Positions 34,245-43,076 of a DNA stretch of 64,000 nucleotides are shown here, one piece after another. The number at the start of each line of letters is the position of its first letter. Positions within the stretch are counted from its first letter, which is position 1. The DNA is from Acholeplasma equirhinis (GTDB taxonomy: Bacteria; Bacillota_I; Bacilli_A; Acholeplasmatales; Acholeplasmataceae): assembly GCF_017052655.1 (NCBI RefSeq), contig NZ_JAFIDC010000001.1:868001-932000 (forward strand). Direction: 5' to 3'. A program made the translations under genes and the position numbers. The notes under the pieces were generated by a model. It was not told the DNA's origin. It made no database searches and was given only the letters and a program-made list of their open reading frames with translations.

Positions 34245-35525
34245 TTATAAACCGAACGTTAACCAAATCAGAACATAACCTGTTAAGACTGTAACAATTG
34301 TTGTTGGTACAGAAAGTTTAAGATAGGTTTTAAGTGATACTGTATAACCTTCTTTTTTTAATATACCTAATGCAGCAATGTTTGCCGATGCACCGATTGG
34401 TGTGAAGTTACCTCCAAGTGTTGCTCCACTTAATAAACCAAAGTATAGAACAGTTGGATCTACACCAAGTGCAGTTGATACAACAGCAATAATCGGTAAC
34501 ATGGTTGCAACATATGGAATGTTATCAATAAATGCTGAAACAATTACTGAAATAAAGACAATTAATGTATATAACAAGAATAGATTTCCACTAGAAACAC
34601 TGACAAAGAATTGACCAATTGCATCAATCACACCAGCATATCCGATACTTTCAATAATAATGAATAAACCAATCAAAATTAAAAGTGTTTGATAATCAAT
34701 TTCTTTGATGTGAGGGATCACTTCTCTTACTGATTTATCTCTAATTGATTGATAGATTAAACCAACTAAGAACCAGGCAACACAAATTAGTCCGTTTAAT
34801 AAAGCAAAATCGCTTTGAATAAATGATGAAATCACAAGCGAAACGATGATTGCTCCAAGTAAGACTGTTGGAAAGAAAGTTTTCACTTTGACTTTATCGC
34901 CATTTAAACTAATATCAATTGGTTCATTTTGTTTTCTAAATAGATAATATAAAACTGCGGTAAACGCAACAAGTGCAATTTGAATGATAAAAAATAACCC
35001 TGGACGTTCTAAATACCAAAAGAAATCAAAGAATGTCATATTTAATGCACTACCTAAAATGATAGCTGTAGTATCACCAACTAAAGTTGCTGCACCTTCT
35101 AGATTTGATGAAAGTGCAATTGCAATTACTGGTGCAACGGGTGAGACATTTAATTTTTTACAAATCATAATCGCAATCGGTGCAATAATGACAACCGTTG
35201 CAACATTATCAACAAATGCTGATACTAATCCTGCAAACATTGCTAAGTAAATAATTGTCCACTTAAAATTTTTAGATTTTTCAATCAATTTATCAGCAAT
35301 TAAAGTAGGCATGCCAGATTCAATAAATAAATTGACAACTCCCATAATCCCAAATAACATTAGGATAATATTCCAGTCAACAGCAGCTAAAATACCTTCT
35401 ATAGGCATTGTTCCCACTAAAACAAATAAGAGTGCAGAACCAAGTGCAATTAAATGTTTATGGTTAGAGAACACAAAGAATAAGATATACGTGATTACAA
35501 ATAAAATCACAGCAAAAATCAACAT
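34245..35525 (-). CDS. ArsB/NhaD-type ion transporter (SLC13-like permease)
   Basis: The 426-residue product has about 11-12 membrane helices with two related halves. Each half carries the helix-break motif typical of the IT superfamily: FVDNVATVVIIAPIA in the first and FIDNIPYVATMLPI in the second. The region GATLGGNFTPIGASANIAALGIL is also characteristic. Substrate may be Na+/H+, arsenite or a dicarboxylate; the sequence does not decide. GGAGTTTGCATC precedes the ATG. Confidence 0.87.
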   Translation of the reverse strand: MLIFAVILFVITYILFFVFSNHKHLIALGSALLFVLVGTMPIEGILAAVDWNIILMLFGIMGVVNLFIESGMPTLIADKLIEKSKNFKWTIIYLAMFAGLVSAFVDNVATVVIIAPIAIMICKKLNVSPVAPVIAIALSSNLEGAATLVGDTTAIILGSALNMTFFDFFWYLERPGLFFIIQIALVAFTAVLYYLFRKQNEPIDISLNGDKVKVKTFFPTVLLGAIIVSLVISSFIQSDFALLNGLICVAWFLVGLIYQSIRDKSVREVIPHIKEIDYQTLLILIGLFIIIESIGYAGVIDAIGQFFVSVSSGNLFLLYTLIVFISVIVSAFIDNIPYVATMLPIIAVVSTALGVDPTVLYFGLLSGATLGGNFTPIGASANIAALGILKKEGYTVSLKTYLKLSVPTTIVTVLTGYVLIWLTFGL

Positions 35526-35636
35526 GATGCAAACTCCAATCTTTTTTTATACTTTTCATATTATAACAAAGTTATCCATGAAAAGTCTGTCTTTTGAAAT
35601 TAAATTTAAATTATGAAATAAACAATTTAATTTTAA

Positions 35637-36770
35637 TCACTTTATATCATCTAAATGATTTTTTAATTCAAGTGGTGCATATAACCAATTTACTGAACTT
35701 GAGTAATTGTTTTTCGGATCATTCAAATATGCACTTTCGTCTTTCTTTTTAAGTAAATGATTTGTTAATCTTTCATAATACTCAGCAACTTTTTTATCAA
35801 CTTTAAAATTCTTTTCCGGAATTTTATTCAGTAATTCTTCCACTTTATCAAAGTTACCTAATGCTTGATTATAGTAAATATAGAAATGATACAACATAAA
35901 ACTATCTTCTGAATTACCGAATTTGTTCTCTAAATTCTTCAGTTTGTTTTCAATGGTGACACATCCGATTTTTTGTTCAAATGTGATTTCTTGCATATAA
36001 TGCGCAACCAAGTTTAAATATAGTCTATTTCGATATTGTGAATGCATAGAAAGTAAATGAATCACTTTCTTCCATAGATACTCTAGACTTTCTTCATCTC
36101 TTTCAATTAGTGTTACCAATTGTAATAGATATACCATTCTAAACATTTGATCATTATTAAATGCATTTATAGCTGCATAATCTCCGTAAATACCACCATT
36201 TGAAACTTTACTAGAAAGTACTGCAAGAATGGTCATGAGGAGTGTTAATAAATTAAAACTGAATAAGAATCCATTCAATGCATAAAAAGGTGTGAAAAAG
36301 AATCCTAAGAACATAATTAAAATGGTGCTACCATAAATGATTGATGTATTCGGACCTGCAATTAAGACTTTTTTAAACTTATCAATAATTTCTTCTTCTT
36401 TAGCTTCATTTCTAATTTGAATTTTATCAGGTATTACGATACCACCTAATAAAAGTAAGAACTTTGGAATAAACTTTAATTTCCATTTTCCATTTATTTT
36501 TACAATACCGAAACAAAGTACATACATTGCTTTAACATCAATACCTAATTTTTTAAAAGTTATGAAATGACCAAGTTCATGAAAAAGTATTGCAAAAAAT
36601 ATTGCAAGTAACATAAATAGAATATGTATATAAAAAGGGTAGATACTCATACCCTTTTGAAAATTTGCCCATATAAATTCATATGTAAACAAGGTGTTTA
36701 AATAACCTATTAAGAATCCTGCCAGTAAAACAATGCCAATTGTAATTAAGAATTTATAAATCTTTTTCAT
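35637..36770 (-). CDS. M50 site-2-protease-like membrane metalloprotease
   Basis: The product (377 residues) has membrane helices around the zinc motif HELGH (near residue 65, IFFAILFHELGHFITFKKLG). A further conserved GPNTSIIYG, probably the equivalent of the NPDG region, follows, and there are several more helices. The C-terminal 170 residues are soluble, helical and TPR-like. ATG 36770 follows TAGGAATGATTAT and a TATAAT at 36797-36792. The substrate is unknown. Members of this group often process membrane-bound regulators or peptides. Confidence 0.75.
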   Translation of the reverse strand: MKKIYKFLITIGIVLLAGFLIGYLNTLFTYEFIWANFQKGMSIYPFYIHILFMLLAIFFAILFHELGHFITFKKLGIDVKAMYVLCFGIVKINGKWKLKFIPKFLLLLGGIVIPDKIQIRNEAKEEEIIDKFKKVLIAGPNTSIIYGSTILIMFLGFFFTPFYALNGFLFSFNLLTLLMTILAVLSSKVSNGGIYGDYAAINAFNNDQMFRMVYLLQLVTLIERDEESLEYLWKKVIHLLSMHSQYRNRLYLNLVAHYMQEITFEQKIGCVTIENKLKNLENKFGNSEDSFMLYHFYIYYNQALGNFDKVEELLNKIPEKNFKVDKKVAEYYERLTNHLLKKKDESAYLNDPKNNYSSSVNWLYAPLELKNHLDDIK

Positions 36771-36926
36771 ATAATCATTCCTATCAAAAACATTATAACA
36801 TGTAAAATACTTCAAATTATTGTAAAAAATCTTGCTTCTTTTTAAAAAAAGAACATACATAAATTATGGGGTAAATTCTACTAAAAATTAAAGTTTAAAA
36901 AAAGTCAAAAAAATGTTAAAATAGTG

Positions 36927-36956
36927 TTGACAACTTATGGCGATATTTGTTATCAT
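36927..36956 (+). promoter_or_regulatory. Promoter of tRNA-Gly
   Basis: TTGACA (36927-36932), 18-base spacer, TATCAT (36951-36956); predicted start about seven bases before the mature tRNA. Confidence 0.7.
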
Positions 36957-36969
36957 AATAAAGCACGAC

Positions 36970-37044
36970 GTCGGTGTCGTATAATGGTTATTACAAGGCC
37001 TTGCCAAGGCTTAGACGGCAGTTCGATCCTGCTCACCGGCTCCA
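36970..37044 (+). tRNA. tRNA-Gly (anticodon GCC)
   Basis: Acceptor GTCGGTG/CACCGGC, anticodon stem AGGCC/GGCTT with loop TTGCCAA (anticodon GCC at 37003-37005), T arm GGCAG-TTCGATC-CTGCT, discriminator T and an encoded CCA. Confidence 0.95.
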
Positions 37045-37055
37045 GTTGAATTTAT

Positions 37056-37085
37056 ACCCTTCGAAGACTTCTTCGAAGGGTTTTT
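37056..37085 (+). terminator. Terminator of the tRNA-Gly transcript
   Basis: ACCCTTCGAAG-ACTT-CTTCGAAGGGT, an 11-bp perfect stem followed by TTTTC. Confidence 0.93.
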
Positions 37086-37130
37086 CTTTGCCTTCATGAT
37101 AATATAAAGGTAGACATACCGAGGTGTTTC

Positions 37131-37910
37131 ATGATTAAACATATATCAATTTATTCAAATATTTTAAAAATGAATAGAGATTTAAGAATCTTTATACCTG
37201 ATCAAATTGAAGGTCCATATCAAGTTTTATATATGCACGATGGGCAAAATCTTTTTAATGATAAGGACGCTGCATATGGCACTTCATGGCGAATTGGTGA
37301 GACATTAGAATCAATGATTCATGCAGCGATAATGAAACCAATGATGATTGTAGGGATCGATAATAATTCTGATCGATTAATTGAATATTCACCTGTTGAT
37401 GTGAAAACTATCGAAGATACTTTAAAAATCAAATTTGAAAAACCTTATTATGGTGAATCTTATGTTGATTTTATAGCAAATGAACTCAAACCATTTATTG
37501 ATCAATCTTTTAACACTTTAAAAAATAAAGAAAATACATTCATTGCAGGTAGTTCTATGGGTGGGGTCATAAGTTTATTCGCTGGACTAAAGTATAAAAA
37601 TATCTTTGGTCGCATTGGTATGTTATCAAATGCTTCTTGGTACAATCAGCAAGCATATCTTAACTTAATCAATTCAATCAAACCATCAGCTGACCAAAGA
37701 TACTTTATTACAGTTGGTTCAAATGAATCGTCTAAAGGTGATCCAAAAGATGGATTGATTTATATAAAAACTAATGAAGAGCTTGCTGATGCTTTAAGAA
37801 AATATTCAAATCATATTTATTTTAGAGTTTATGAAGGTGCTATACATAATGAATCCTTCTGGAGAATCGTATCCCCTGAAATGCTTTTTTTCTTAACTTC
37901 AACCAAATAG
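37131..37910 (+). CDS. Esterase of the alpha/beta-hydrolase (esterase D-like) family
   Basis: The 259-residue cytosolic protein has the YMHDGQNLFN oxyanion region, the nucleophile elbow GSSMGG (Ser near residue 141) and a C-terminal catalytic His (GAIHNESFW). These match the putative-esterase family that includes feruloyl and acyl esterases. There is no signal peptide. It sits between tRNA-Gly and a GGDEF protein, about 3 kb from the pectin locus, so a role on plant esters is possible but unproven. GAGGTGTTTC precedes the ATG. Confidence 0.88.
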   Translation: MIKHISIYSNILKMNRDLRIFIPDQIEGPYQVLYMHDGQNLFNDKDAAYGTSWRIGETLESMIHAAIMKPMMIVGIDNNSDRLIEYSPVDVKTIEDTLKIKFEKPYYGESYVDFIANELKPFIDQSFNTLKNKENTFIAGSSMGGVISLFAGLKYKNIFGRIGMLSNASWYNQQAYLNLINSIKPSADQRYFITVGSNESSKGDPKDGLIYIKTNEELADALRKYSNHIYFRVYEGAIHNESFWRIVSPEMLFFLTSTK

Positions 37911-37924
37911 TGATACACAAGACA

Positions 37925-37958
37925 TAAAAATAAAAGACTTTCAAAGTCTTTATTTTTT
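37925..37958. terminator. Bidirectional terminator between esterase and GGDEF genes
   Basis: AAAGACT-TTCAA-AGTCTTT flanked by T runs on both strands. Confidence 0.85.
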
Positions 37959-39071
37959 TGCATGTTTTTGATTATACATTAATTGGTCTACTTCTTTTTG
38001 GAATTCATAGAGTGTTGGATGAATTTCTTTATTATATACACAATATCCGATAGATGCTTGAAGTTTATATGTTGGATTGTTTAGATTGAAAACATGAATA
38101 TTCTCTTGAATTTTATCAATAATCGCTTCAATATCTTTCTTTGCATGTTTAGATGTAACGATGAAGAATTCATCTCCACCAAAACGTGCGACAAAGTCAT
38201 TCTTCTCAACACTATATTTAATAATTTCAGCAACATTTACTAAGGCCTGGTCACCTACAGGATGTCCATACGAATCATTGATTTGTTTAAAATCATCCAT
38301 ATCAACAAATATTGCTGTAAAGGTGCCATTTCTTTTTGCTTGTTTAATTCTATCTTCAATATAGAAATCCAGTTGTCTTCTATTAAAAGTATTTGTTAAA
38401 AAATCAGATTTCATTTGTTTGTTTTGAACAAATATATAAAGTATTGTAATAGATAGAGTAATCGCATGTAATGTATAAGGAATACCGTAGTGAATACTTT
38501 GTGCAATGAGCGCAAGAATTGGTAACAATCCGAAAATTAAATACATCAAGAAATGAGATTTGATTAATCTATTTCTAGCTATAATCAATATAAGGAAGGT
38601 CATAATAATAATGACTAAATTGATGAATTCAGGTACTAAATAAAGTGGTCCTCTTTGATATATATTTCCTTCATCGATATGAAATAACCAACCATAAGCA
38701 AGTGTACCAAACACTAATACTTGATTAAAAACAAAGATTGGAATTGATGCTATCATAAAACGTTTTAATATTTTATCGTTACTATAAATTTCATAATGAA
38801 TATACATAAACCATAATACTGGAAGCAGTGGGTTCACACTAAATAAAAGAAAGTTACCCAAATGATTTAGAAATGGAAAAATTGCCATCGCAGTACCATC
38901 AAAACGAGACATAAAATCAAAGATTAATGTAATGATCGAAGTGATTAATAAATAACTAAATAATCTATCCGAAGTTCCTTGATGTTTAGTTTTCGAGTTT
39001 GAGATTAGAACAGCCAATAATAAAATAATCGAATATATAAATAAAGAAAGGTTCATTAAAAGTAATTGCAT
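37950..39071 (-). CDS. Membrane diguanylate cyclase (GGDEF domain)
   Basis: The 373-residue product has about seven N-terminal membrane helices (residues 5-215) and a C-terminal GGDEF domain with VDMDDFKQINDSYGHPVGDQAL and ARFGGDEFFIV (GGDEF at 298-302). All active-site residues look intact, so synthesis of c-di-GMP from GTP is expected. The inhibitory I-site RxxD, five residues before GGDEF, reads EKND, so product inhibition is probably absent. ATG 39071 follows GGGGAG. A degenerate HD-GYP-like protein is at 2887-4209. Confidence 0.92.
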   Translation of the reverse strand: MQLLLMNLSLFIYSIILLLAVLISNSKTKHQGTSDRLFSYLLITSIITLIFDFMSRFDGTAMAIFPFLNHLGNFLLFSVNPLLPVLWFMYIHYEIYSNDKILKRFMIASIPIFVFNQVLVFGTLAYGWLFHIDEGNIYQRGPLYLVPEFINLVIIIMTFLILIIARNRLIKSHFLMYLIFGLLPILALIAQSIHYGIPYTLHAITLSITILYIFVQNKQMKSDFLTNTFNRRQLDFYIEDRIKQAKRNGTFTAIFVDMDDFKQINDSYGHPVGDQALVNVAEIIKYSVEKNDFVARFGGDEFFIVTSKHAKKDIEAIIDKIQENIHVFNLNNPTYKLQASIGYCVYNKEIHPTLYEFQKEVDQLMYNQKHAKK

Positions 39072-39154
39072 TGATGCTCTCCCCTACAATCTTTGCAATT
39101 TAAGATTGATAATCTACCTTCATTATAATGAATTTTTTATATTTTTTAAAGTGT

Positions 39155-39190
39155 TTTAAATAAAATCCCTAGCCAAATGGTTAGGGATTT
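39155..39190 (-). terminator. Terminator after the PgpA paralogue 2 gene
   Basis: Minus-strand AAATCCCTA/TAGGGATTT, 9-bp stem, followed by TTTATTT. Confidence 0.85.
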
Positions 39191-39258
39191 ATACTTTATT
39201 TTTCAAAAACTTCAATATTGTTAATTCAGTTCAAATATTTAAAAAGCAAAATTAAAAA

Positions 39259-39801
39259 TTAAGCTTCTTTTTCGTAAGCTTTAACAACGGCTTCAGATTC
39301 TGCATATTTGTGGGCAACTGAACTTGCTGCAGCTGCAGCTATTGCACCAACAATATCATCAAAGAAAGTATGTACTTCTTTTTTATCTGGTGATTTATTA
39401 TCTAATTTTTTCATAACACCTGGTTTTAATTTATCAACATAACCGAAGTTTGTTAATCCAATTGAACCGTAAACATTAACAATCGATAATGCTAAAATTT
39501 CATCGATACCATATAGACCGTAATCGCTTTTTAATAAAGTTGAAAGTGGTTCTGATATCAAACCCTTTTCCGCTAGAATATCAAGTTCAAGTCCAGTTAA
39601 AACTGCATGTTGGACTTCTCTTTTCATGATGACACGTTTAATATGATCCATACAAATATCTAGTGTCAATTCTGGTAAATATTTCTTTTGAAGATCCAGT
39701 GTAATTTCAGCAATTTCTTCTAATTTTACACCACGTTCTTCAATTCTTTTAACGATTAAATCATACTTAAGATCGTCACTTAATTTAGTAGTTGCATGCA
39801 T
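39259..39801 (-). CDS. Phosphatidylglycerophosphatase A-like protein (paralogue 2, YutG-like)
   Basis: The product (180 residues) is close to Bacillus YutG: RGVKLEEIAEITLDLQKKYLPELTLDIC, SDYGLYGIDEILALSIVNVYGSIGLTNFGYVDKLKPG and VHTFFDDIVGAIAAAAASSVAHKYAESE. The metal-binding DD pair is kept. ATG 39801 follows AAGGGGGAAAGATT. It is a lone gene. The first paralogue (4216-4800) is more diverged, so this copy is the better candidate for the canonical role. Confidence 0.82.
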   Translation of the reverse strand: MHATTKLSDDLKYDLIVKRIEERGVKLEEIAEITLDLQKKYLPELTLDICMDHIKRVIMKREVQHAVLTGLELDILAEKGLISEPLSTLLKSDYGLYGIDEILALSIVNVYGSIGLTNFGYVDKLKPGVMKKLDNKSPDKKEVHTFFDDIVGAIAAAAASSVAHKYAESEAVVKAYEKEA

Positions 39802-39889
39802 AATCTTTCCCCCTTTATGCAATATATATTTTTCTTGATTTTTAGAGATGTATATCTATTATAGTACAAAGAATATTATTGTCAAAACA

Positions 39890-39918
39890 AATAAAAAGAA
39901 TTGGATTACCCAATTCTT
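39890..39918 (-). terminator. Terminator of the DUF402 gene
   Basis: Minus-strand AAGAATTGG/CCAATTCTT, a 9-bp stem overlapping the stop codon, followed by TTTATTTG. Confidence 0.85.
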
Positions 39919-40495
39919 ATTCTTCATCTGATTTAAATTTATTTTTAGATTGTTGTCTTGCTTTATACTTTTCTAAAATTACTTTAAACTGCTCATAATG
40001 CATTTTAACGGTTCTTTTATCAAATGGTGGACGTTCTTCTTTAATCCATACTTTAAGGTCTTCCATAGCCTTTAAAATGATTTTTTGAACATCTTCTGGA
40101 TAATTCATTAAGGCCGAATGTTCATCGTAATCTTTTTGGTCTAACACGAAGTGTTTACCTGTTGGAAAAACTTTAACATCTAAGTCATAATCGATATACT
40201 TAATAGCTTCACCATCATATAAATATGGTGATGAAATATTACAGTAATAATGTATACCATCTTTTTTAAGCATAGCAATGATGTTGAACCATTCTTTTTC
40301 ATAAAAGTAACAAATTGCAGGTTCTTTAGTATACCAACTTCTACCATCTGATTCAATAACTTTAGTTGCTTGATTTCCAGTAACTAAATGTGAGGCTGTA
40401 TCATCGATAACAAAAGATGAAGTCCATACACGATGAAGTGAACTATCATGTTTATAACTATGAATTTGAAGTTTTTTGCCTGATTTAAGCTTCAT
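39917..40495 (-). CDS. DUF402 nucleoside tri-/diphosphate phosphatase (YgaC-like)
   Basis: The 192-residue product matches YgaC/Ntdp proteins: IHSYKHDSSLHRVWTSSFVI, ESDGRSWYTKEPAICYFYEKEWFNIIAMLKKDGIHYYCNISSPYLYDGEAIKYIDYDLDVKVFP and DEHSALMNYP. Characterised relatives hydrolyse nucleoside tri- and diphosphates. It is cytosolic with a lysine-rich C-terminus. The start follows AAGAGGTAACAAA. It borders the pectin locus but is not obviously part of it. Confidence 0.9.
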   Translation of the reverse strand: MKLKSGKKLQIHSYKHDSSLHRVWTSSFVIDDTASHLVTGNQATKVIESDGRSWYTKEPAICYFYEKEWFNIIAMLKKDGIHYYCNISSPYLYDGEAIKYIDYDLDVKVFPTGKHFVLDQKDYDEHSALMNYPEDVQKIILKAMEDLKVWIKEERPPFDKRTVKMHYEQFKVILEKYKARQQSKNKFKSDEE

Positions 40496-40577
40496 TTTGT
40501 TACCTCTTAATTGATTATAACATACGCGCTTTACCTTGGTAAACGAGAAACCTTTAGAAAACGGTTTTTATATTTAA

Positions 40578-40608
40578 CGAAAAGGGACTACCTAAAGTAA
40601 TCCCTTTT
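40578..40608 (-). terminator. Terminator of the eda-kduD operon
   Basis: Minus-strand AAAAGGGA/TCCCTTTT with a 13-base loop, 11 bases after the kduD stop. Confidence 0.75.
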
Positions 40609-40619
40609 GTTCATATTAA

Positions 40620-41393
40620 TTATCTTGCTAACCAACCACCATCAACTGCGATTGTAAAACCTGTGATGTAATCAGATGCTGAGCTTGCTAGGAATACAGC
40701 AGGTGCTGCAACATCTTCTGGTGTTCCCCAACGACCTGCTGGGATTCTTTCTAAGATTTGACCAGCTCTTGTTTCATCATCTCTTAATTGTTTTGTATTG
40801 TTTGTTGCCATATAGCCTGGTGCGATTGCATTGACTTGAATGTTGTGTTTGCTCCATTCATTCGCAAGTGCCATTGTTAAGCCTTTTACAGCAGATTTAG
40901 ATGCGGTGTAAGAAGGTACTCTAATACCACCTTGATAAGATAGCATAGATGCTATAGAAATGATCTTACCACCAGTGCCTTGTTTAACATATTGACGGCC
41001 AACAGCTTGACTTAGGAAGAAGACTGTATCAATGTTAATCGCCATAACATCATACCAATTTTCTTTAGAAAAATCTAAGGCATCTTCACGACGGATAATA
41101 CCTGCATTATTAACTAAAATATCAAGTTTACCGTAAATTTTTACTGCTTTTTCAACTAAAGCTTGTAGATCTTCAGGGGTTGCTTTAATAAGGTCAGCTT
41201 GAAGTGATGTAAATTCACCACCTAGTGCTTTAACTTTTTCAGCTGTGTCATCTTGTGTTGGCATATAGTCAACACCAACAACTTTTGCACCAGCTTGAAT
41301 AAAGCCTAATGTAATACCTTGACCTAAACCGGTTGATGTTCCAGTTACAAGTGCCACTTTACCTTTTAATGAAAACTTGTTTAAATAACTCAT
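40620..41393 (-). CDS. kduD: 2-dehydro-3-deoxy-D-gluconate 5-dehydrogenase
   Basis: KduD reduces 2,5-diketo-3-deoxygluconate to 2-keto-3-deoxygluconate, the step after KduI. The 257-residue SDR protein has GTSTGLGQG (nucleotide loop), NNAGIIRRED, the catalytic SMLSYQGGIRVPSYTASKSA (Ser, Tyr, Lys) and NAIAPGYMATNNTKQLR, and it ends AVDGGWLAR. These stretches are very close to E. coli KduD as I recall it. It is the last gene of the catabolic operon. Confidence 0.95.
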   Translation of the reverse strand: MSYLNKFSLKGKVALVTGTSTGLGQGITLGFIQAGAKVVGVDYMPTQDDTAEKVKALGGEFTSLQADLIKATPEDLQALVEKAVKIYGKLDILVNNAGIIRREDALDFSKENWYDVMAINIDTVFFLSQAVGRQYVKQGTGGKIISIASMLSYQGGIRVPSYTASKSAVKGLTMALANEWSKHNIQVNAIAPGYMATNNTKQLRDDETRAGQILERIPAGRWGTPEDVAAPAVFLASSASDYITGFTIAVDGGWLAR

Positions 41394-41412
41394 ATTTTAT
41401 CCCTCTTTCCTT

Positions 41413-42249
41413 TTATTTTAAATCTGTTGTTTTAACAAAATCCATATCATCGTATGTTTGGTTTTCACCAGTCATACCCCAAATAAATGCATAAGCACTT
41501 GTTGCAAATCCTGCATGAATACTCCAAGATGGTGAAATCACGGCTTGTTCATTATGAAGAATGATGTGTCTAGTTTCTTGAGGTTCTCCCATTAAGTGGA
41601 AGACAACTCCATCTTCTGGAAGATTAAAATAGAAATAAACTTCCATTCTTCTATCATGTGTATGCGCAGGCATTGTATTCCAAGCATTACCTTCTTCAAG
41701 AATTGTTAATCCCATTTGCAATGCACATGTTTCTAAAACAGCTGGATTTAAATATTGATAAATTGTTCTTTTATTTAAAGTTTTTGGATCACCAATTTTT
41801 CTTGGGTTTGCTTTTTCAAAAGGTATGTGAACAATTGGTAATACCTTATGTGCAGGAGCTGAATTGATATAATATTTTGCTGGATTTTTTGGATCATCAG
41901 ATTCAAAGACAACTTCTTTGACACCTTTTGGAATATAAAGTCCGTCTTTTTCAACCATCTTGTAAGTCACACCATCCAGTGTAATCTTACCCTTACCACC
42001 GACATTGATTAAACCAATTTCTCTGCGTTCTAAGAAATATTCAGTTCCTAATTCTTTTGTTAAACCGAGTTTAACAGGACCTTTAACTGGCATACATCCA
42101 CCAGCAATAATTCTGTCATGATGAGAATAGGTAAACAGAATTTCATCCGCTTCAAAGATATTTTCAATTAAATATCTCTCTCTTAAGGTTTTAGTGTCAT
42201 AATGTTTTGAATCTGCTGGATGATTATTGTATCTAACATCAATTTTCAT
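41413..42249 (-). CDS. kduI: 5-keto-4-deoxyuronate isomerase
   Basis: KduI converts the unsaturated uronate product of pectate lyases to 2,5-diketo-3-deoxygluconate. The product (278 residues) is a two-cupin protein with zinc ligands in NTMPAHTHDRRMEVYFYF and the later SWSIHAG. Family landmarks are MKIDVRYNNHPADSKHYDT and IINVGGKG-like LINVGGKGKITLDG. ATG 42249 is preceded by AAGGAGG; its stop is 19 bases before kduD. Its presence points to a lyase-based pectin route. Confidence 0.95.
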   Translation of the reverse strand: MKIDVRYNNHPADSKHYDTKTLRERYLIENIFEADEILFTYSHHDRIIAGGCMPVKGPVKLGLTKELGTEYFLERREIGLINVGGKGKITLDGVTYKMVEKDGLYIPKGVKEVVFESDDPKNPAKYYINSAPAHKVLPIVHIPFEKANPRKIGDPKTLNKRTIYQYLNPAVLETCALQMGLTILEEGNAWNTMPAHTHDRRMEVYFYFNLPEDGVVFHLMGEPQETRHIILHNEQAVISPSWSIHAGFATSAYAFIWGMTGENQTYDDMDFVKTTDLK

Positions 42250-42250
42250 C

Positions 42251-43075
42251 TCATTTTCCTCCTTCATATTTTAAAATTAATCTTTTAATAAATCTTAAAC
42301 TTTCAAGTTGATCTTCTCTTTTAACCCCTTCAAATATAAGATAAGCATTTGGATTGTTTTCTAAGATTAAAGGTATGATTTCTTCATATCTCATTTGACC
42401 CATACCAAGTGCAACTTGTTTGAGTTTTCCATTTTCAACAATATAGTCTTTCAAATGGAATATGACAATCTTTTCCTTGAAAAGTTCAAATGCTTCTTTG
42501 AATATTTCAAGATGGTTTGTATGATTATCGATATTTAAAAAGTTATAGAGATCAACAATCACTTTAAGTTTCGGACTATTGATTGATTGTAAAAGTTGGT
42601 ACATTCTATTAGGTGAATAAATCACATGTGCATACGCACCTTCAATTGCAACTTCAACTTTCTTATCTTTTGTGTATTCTACTAATTCTTTAACCACTTC
42701 AACGACTTTTTGGAAAGTATCATCTAAATGATTTTCTGGTACATAATTCCAAGGGCTTCCCATAAGTGAACCTGTCTCTGTTCCAACATATGGTGCATTT
42801 ATGCTATCTGCAACATCTAAGTGTTTTTTAAAATTTGAAATGCCATTTTTAATCTCTTCTTCATTTGGGTGTACCATATTGAAATAGGCACCAAGCAAGA
42901 ATATTTGATCTAAAAATTCATTTCTAACTTCATCTTTTGTTTCATCAATAGCTTTTGAAAAGACTTTTTGACTCACCAGTTGAAGTCCATCAAAACCTAA
43001 TGTATCAATTTCTTTTTTTAATGCTTTAGGTGTTGTAGAAGTTAACACATCGTGTGCTCTTACACCAATTTTCAT
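42251..43075 (-). CDS. Sugar phosphate isomerase/epimerase (xylose isomerase-like TIM barrel)
   Basis: The 274-residue product has the AP-endonuclease-2/xylose-isomerase-like TIM barrel pattern: LGFDGLQLV, YVGTETGS, VEVAIEGAYAH, LKVIVDLYNFLN and IVIFHLKDYIVENG, with Glu, Asp and His metal ligands. The substrate is not known. It is placed between the IclR regulator and kduI, so an isomerisation or epimerisation of a uronate or its keto product is likely. ATG 43075 follows AGGTGATTAAG, and it abuts kduI. Confidence 0.8.
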   Translation of the reverse strand: MKIGVRAHDVLTSTTPKALKKEIDTLGFDGLQLVSQKVFSKAIDETKDEVRNEFLDQIFLLGAYFNMVHPNEEEIKNGISNFKKHLDVADSINAPYVGTETGSLMGSPWNYVPENHLDDTFQKVVEVVKELVEYTKDKKVEVAIEGAYAHVIYSPNRMYQLLQSINSPKLKVIVDLYNFLNIDNHTNHLEIFKEAFELFKEKIVIFHLKDYIVENGKLKQVALGMGQMRYEEIIPLILENNPNAYLIFEGVKREDQLESLRFIKRLILKYEGGK

Positions 43076-43076
43076 C

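Noticed and set aside
34984-35250. Plus-strand frames inside the ArsB/NhaD-like gene
   Set aside because: They are antisense shadows of a conserved transporter and have no start signals.
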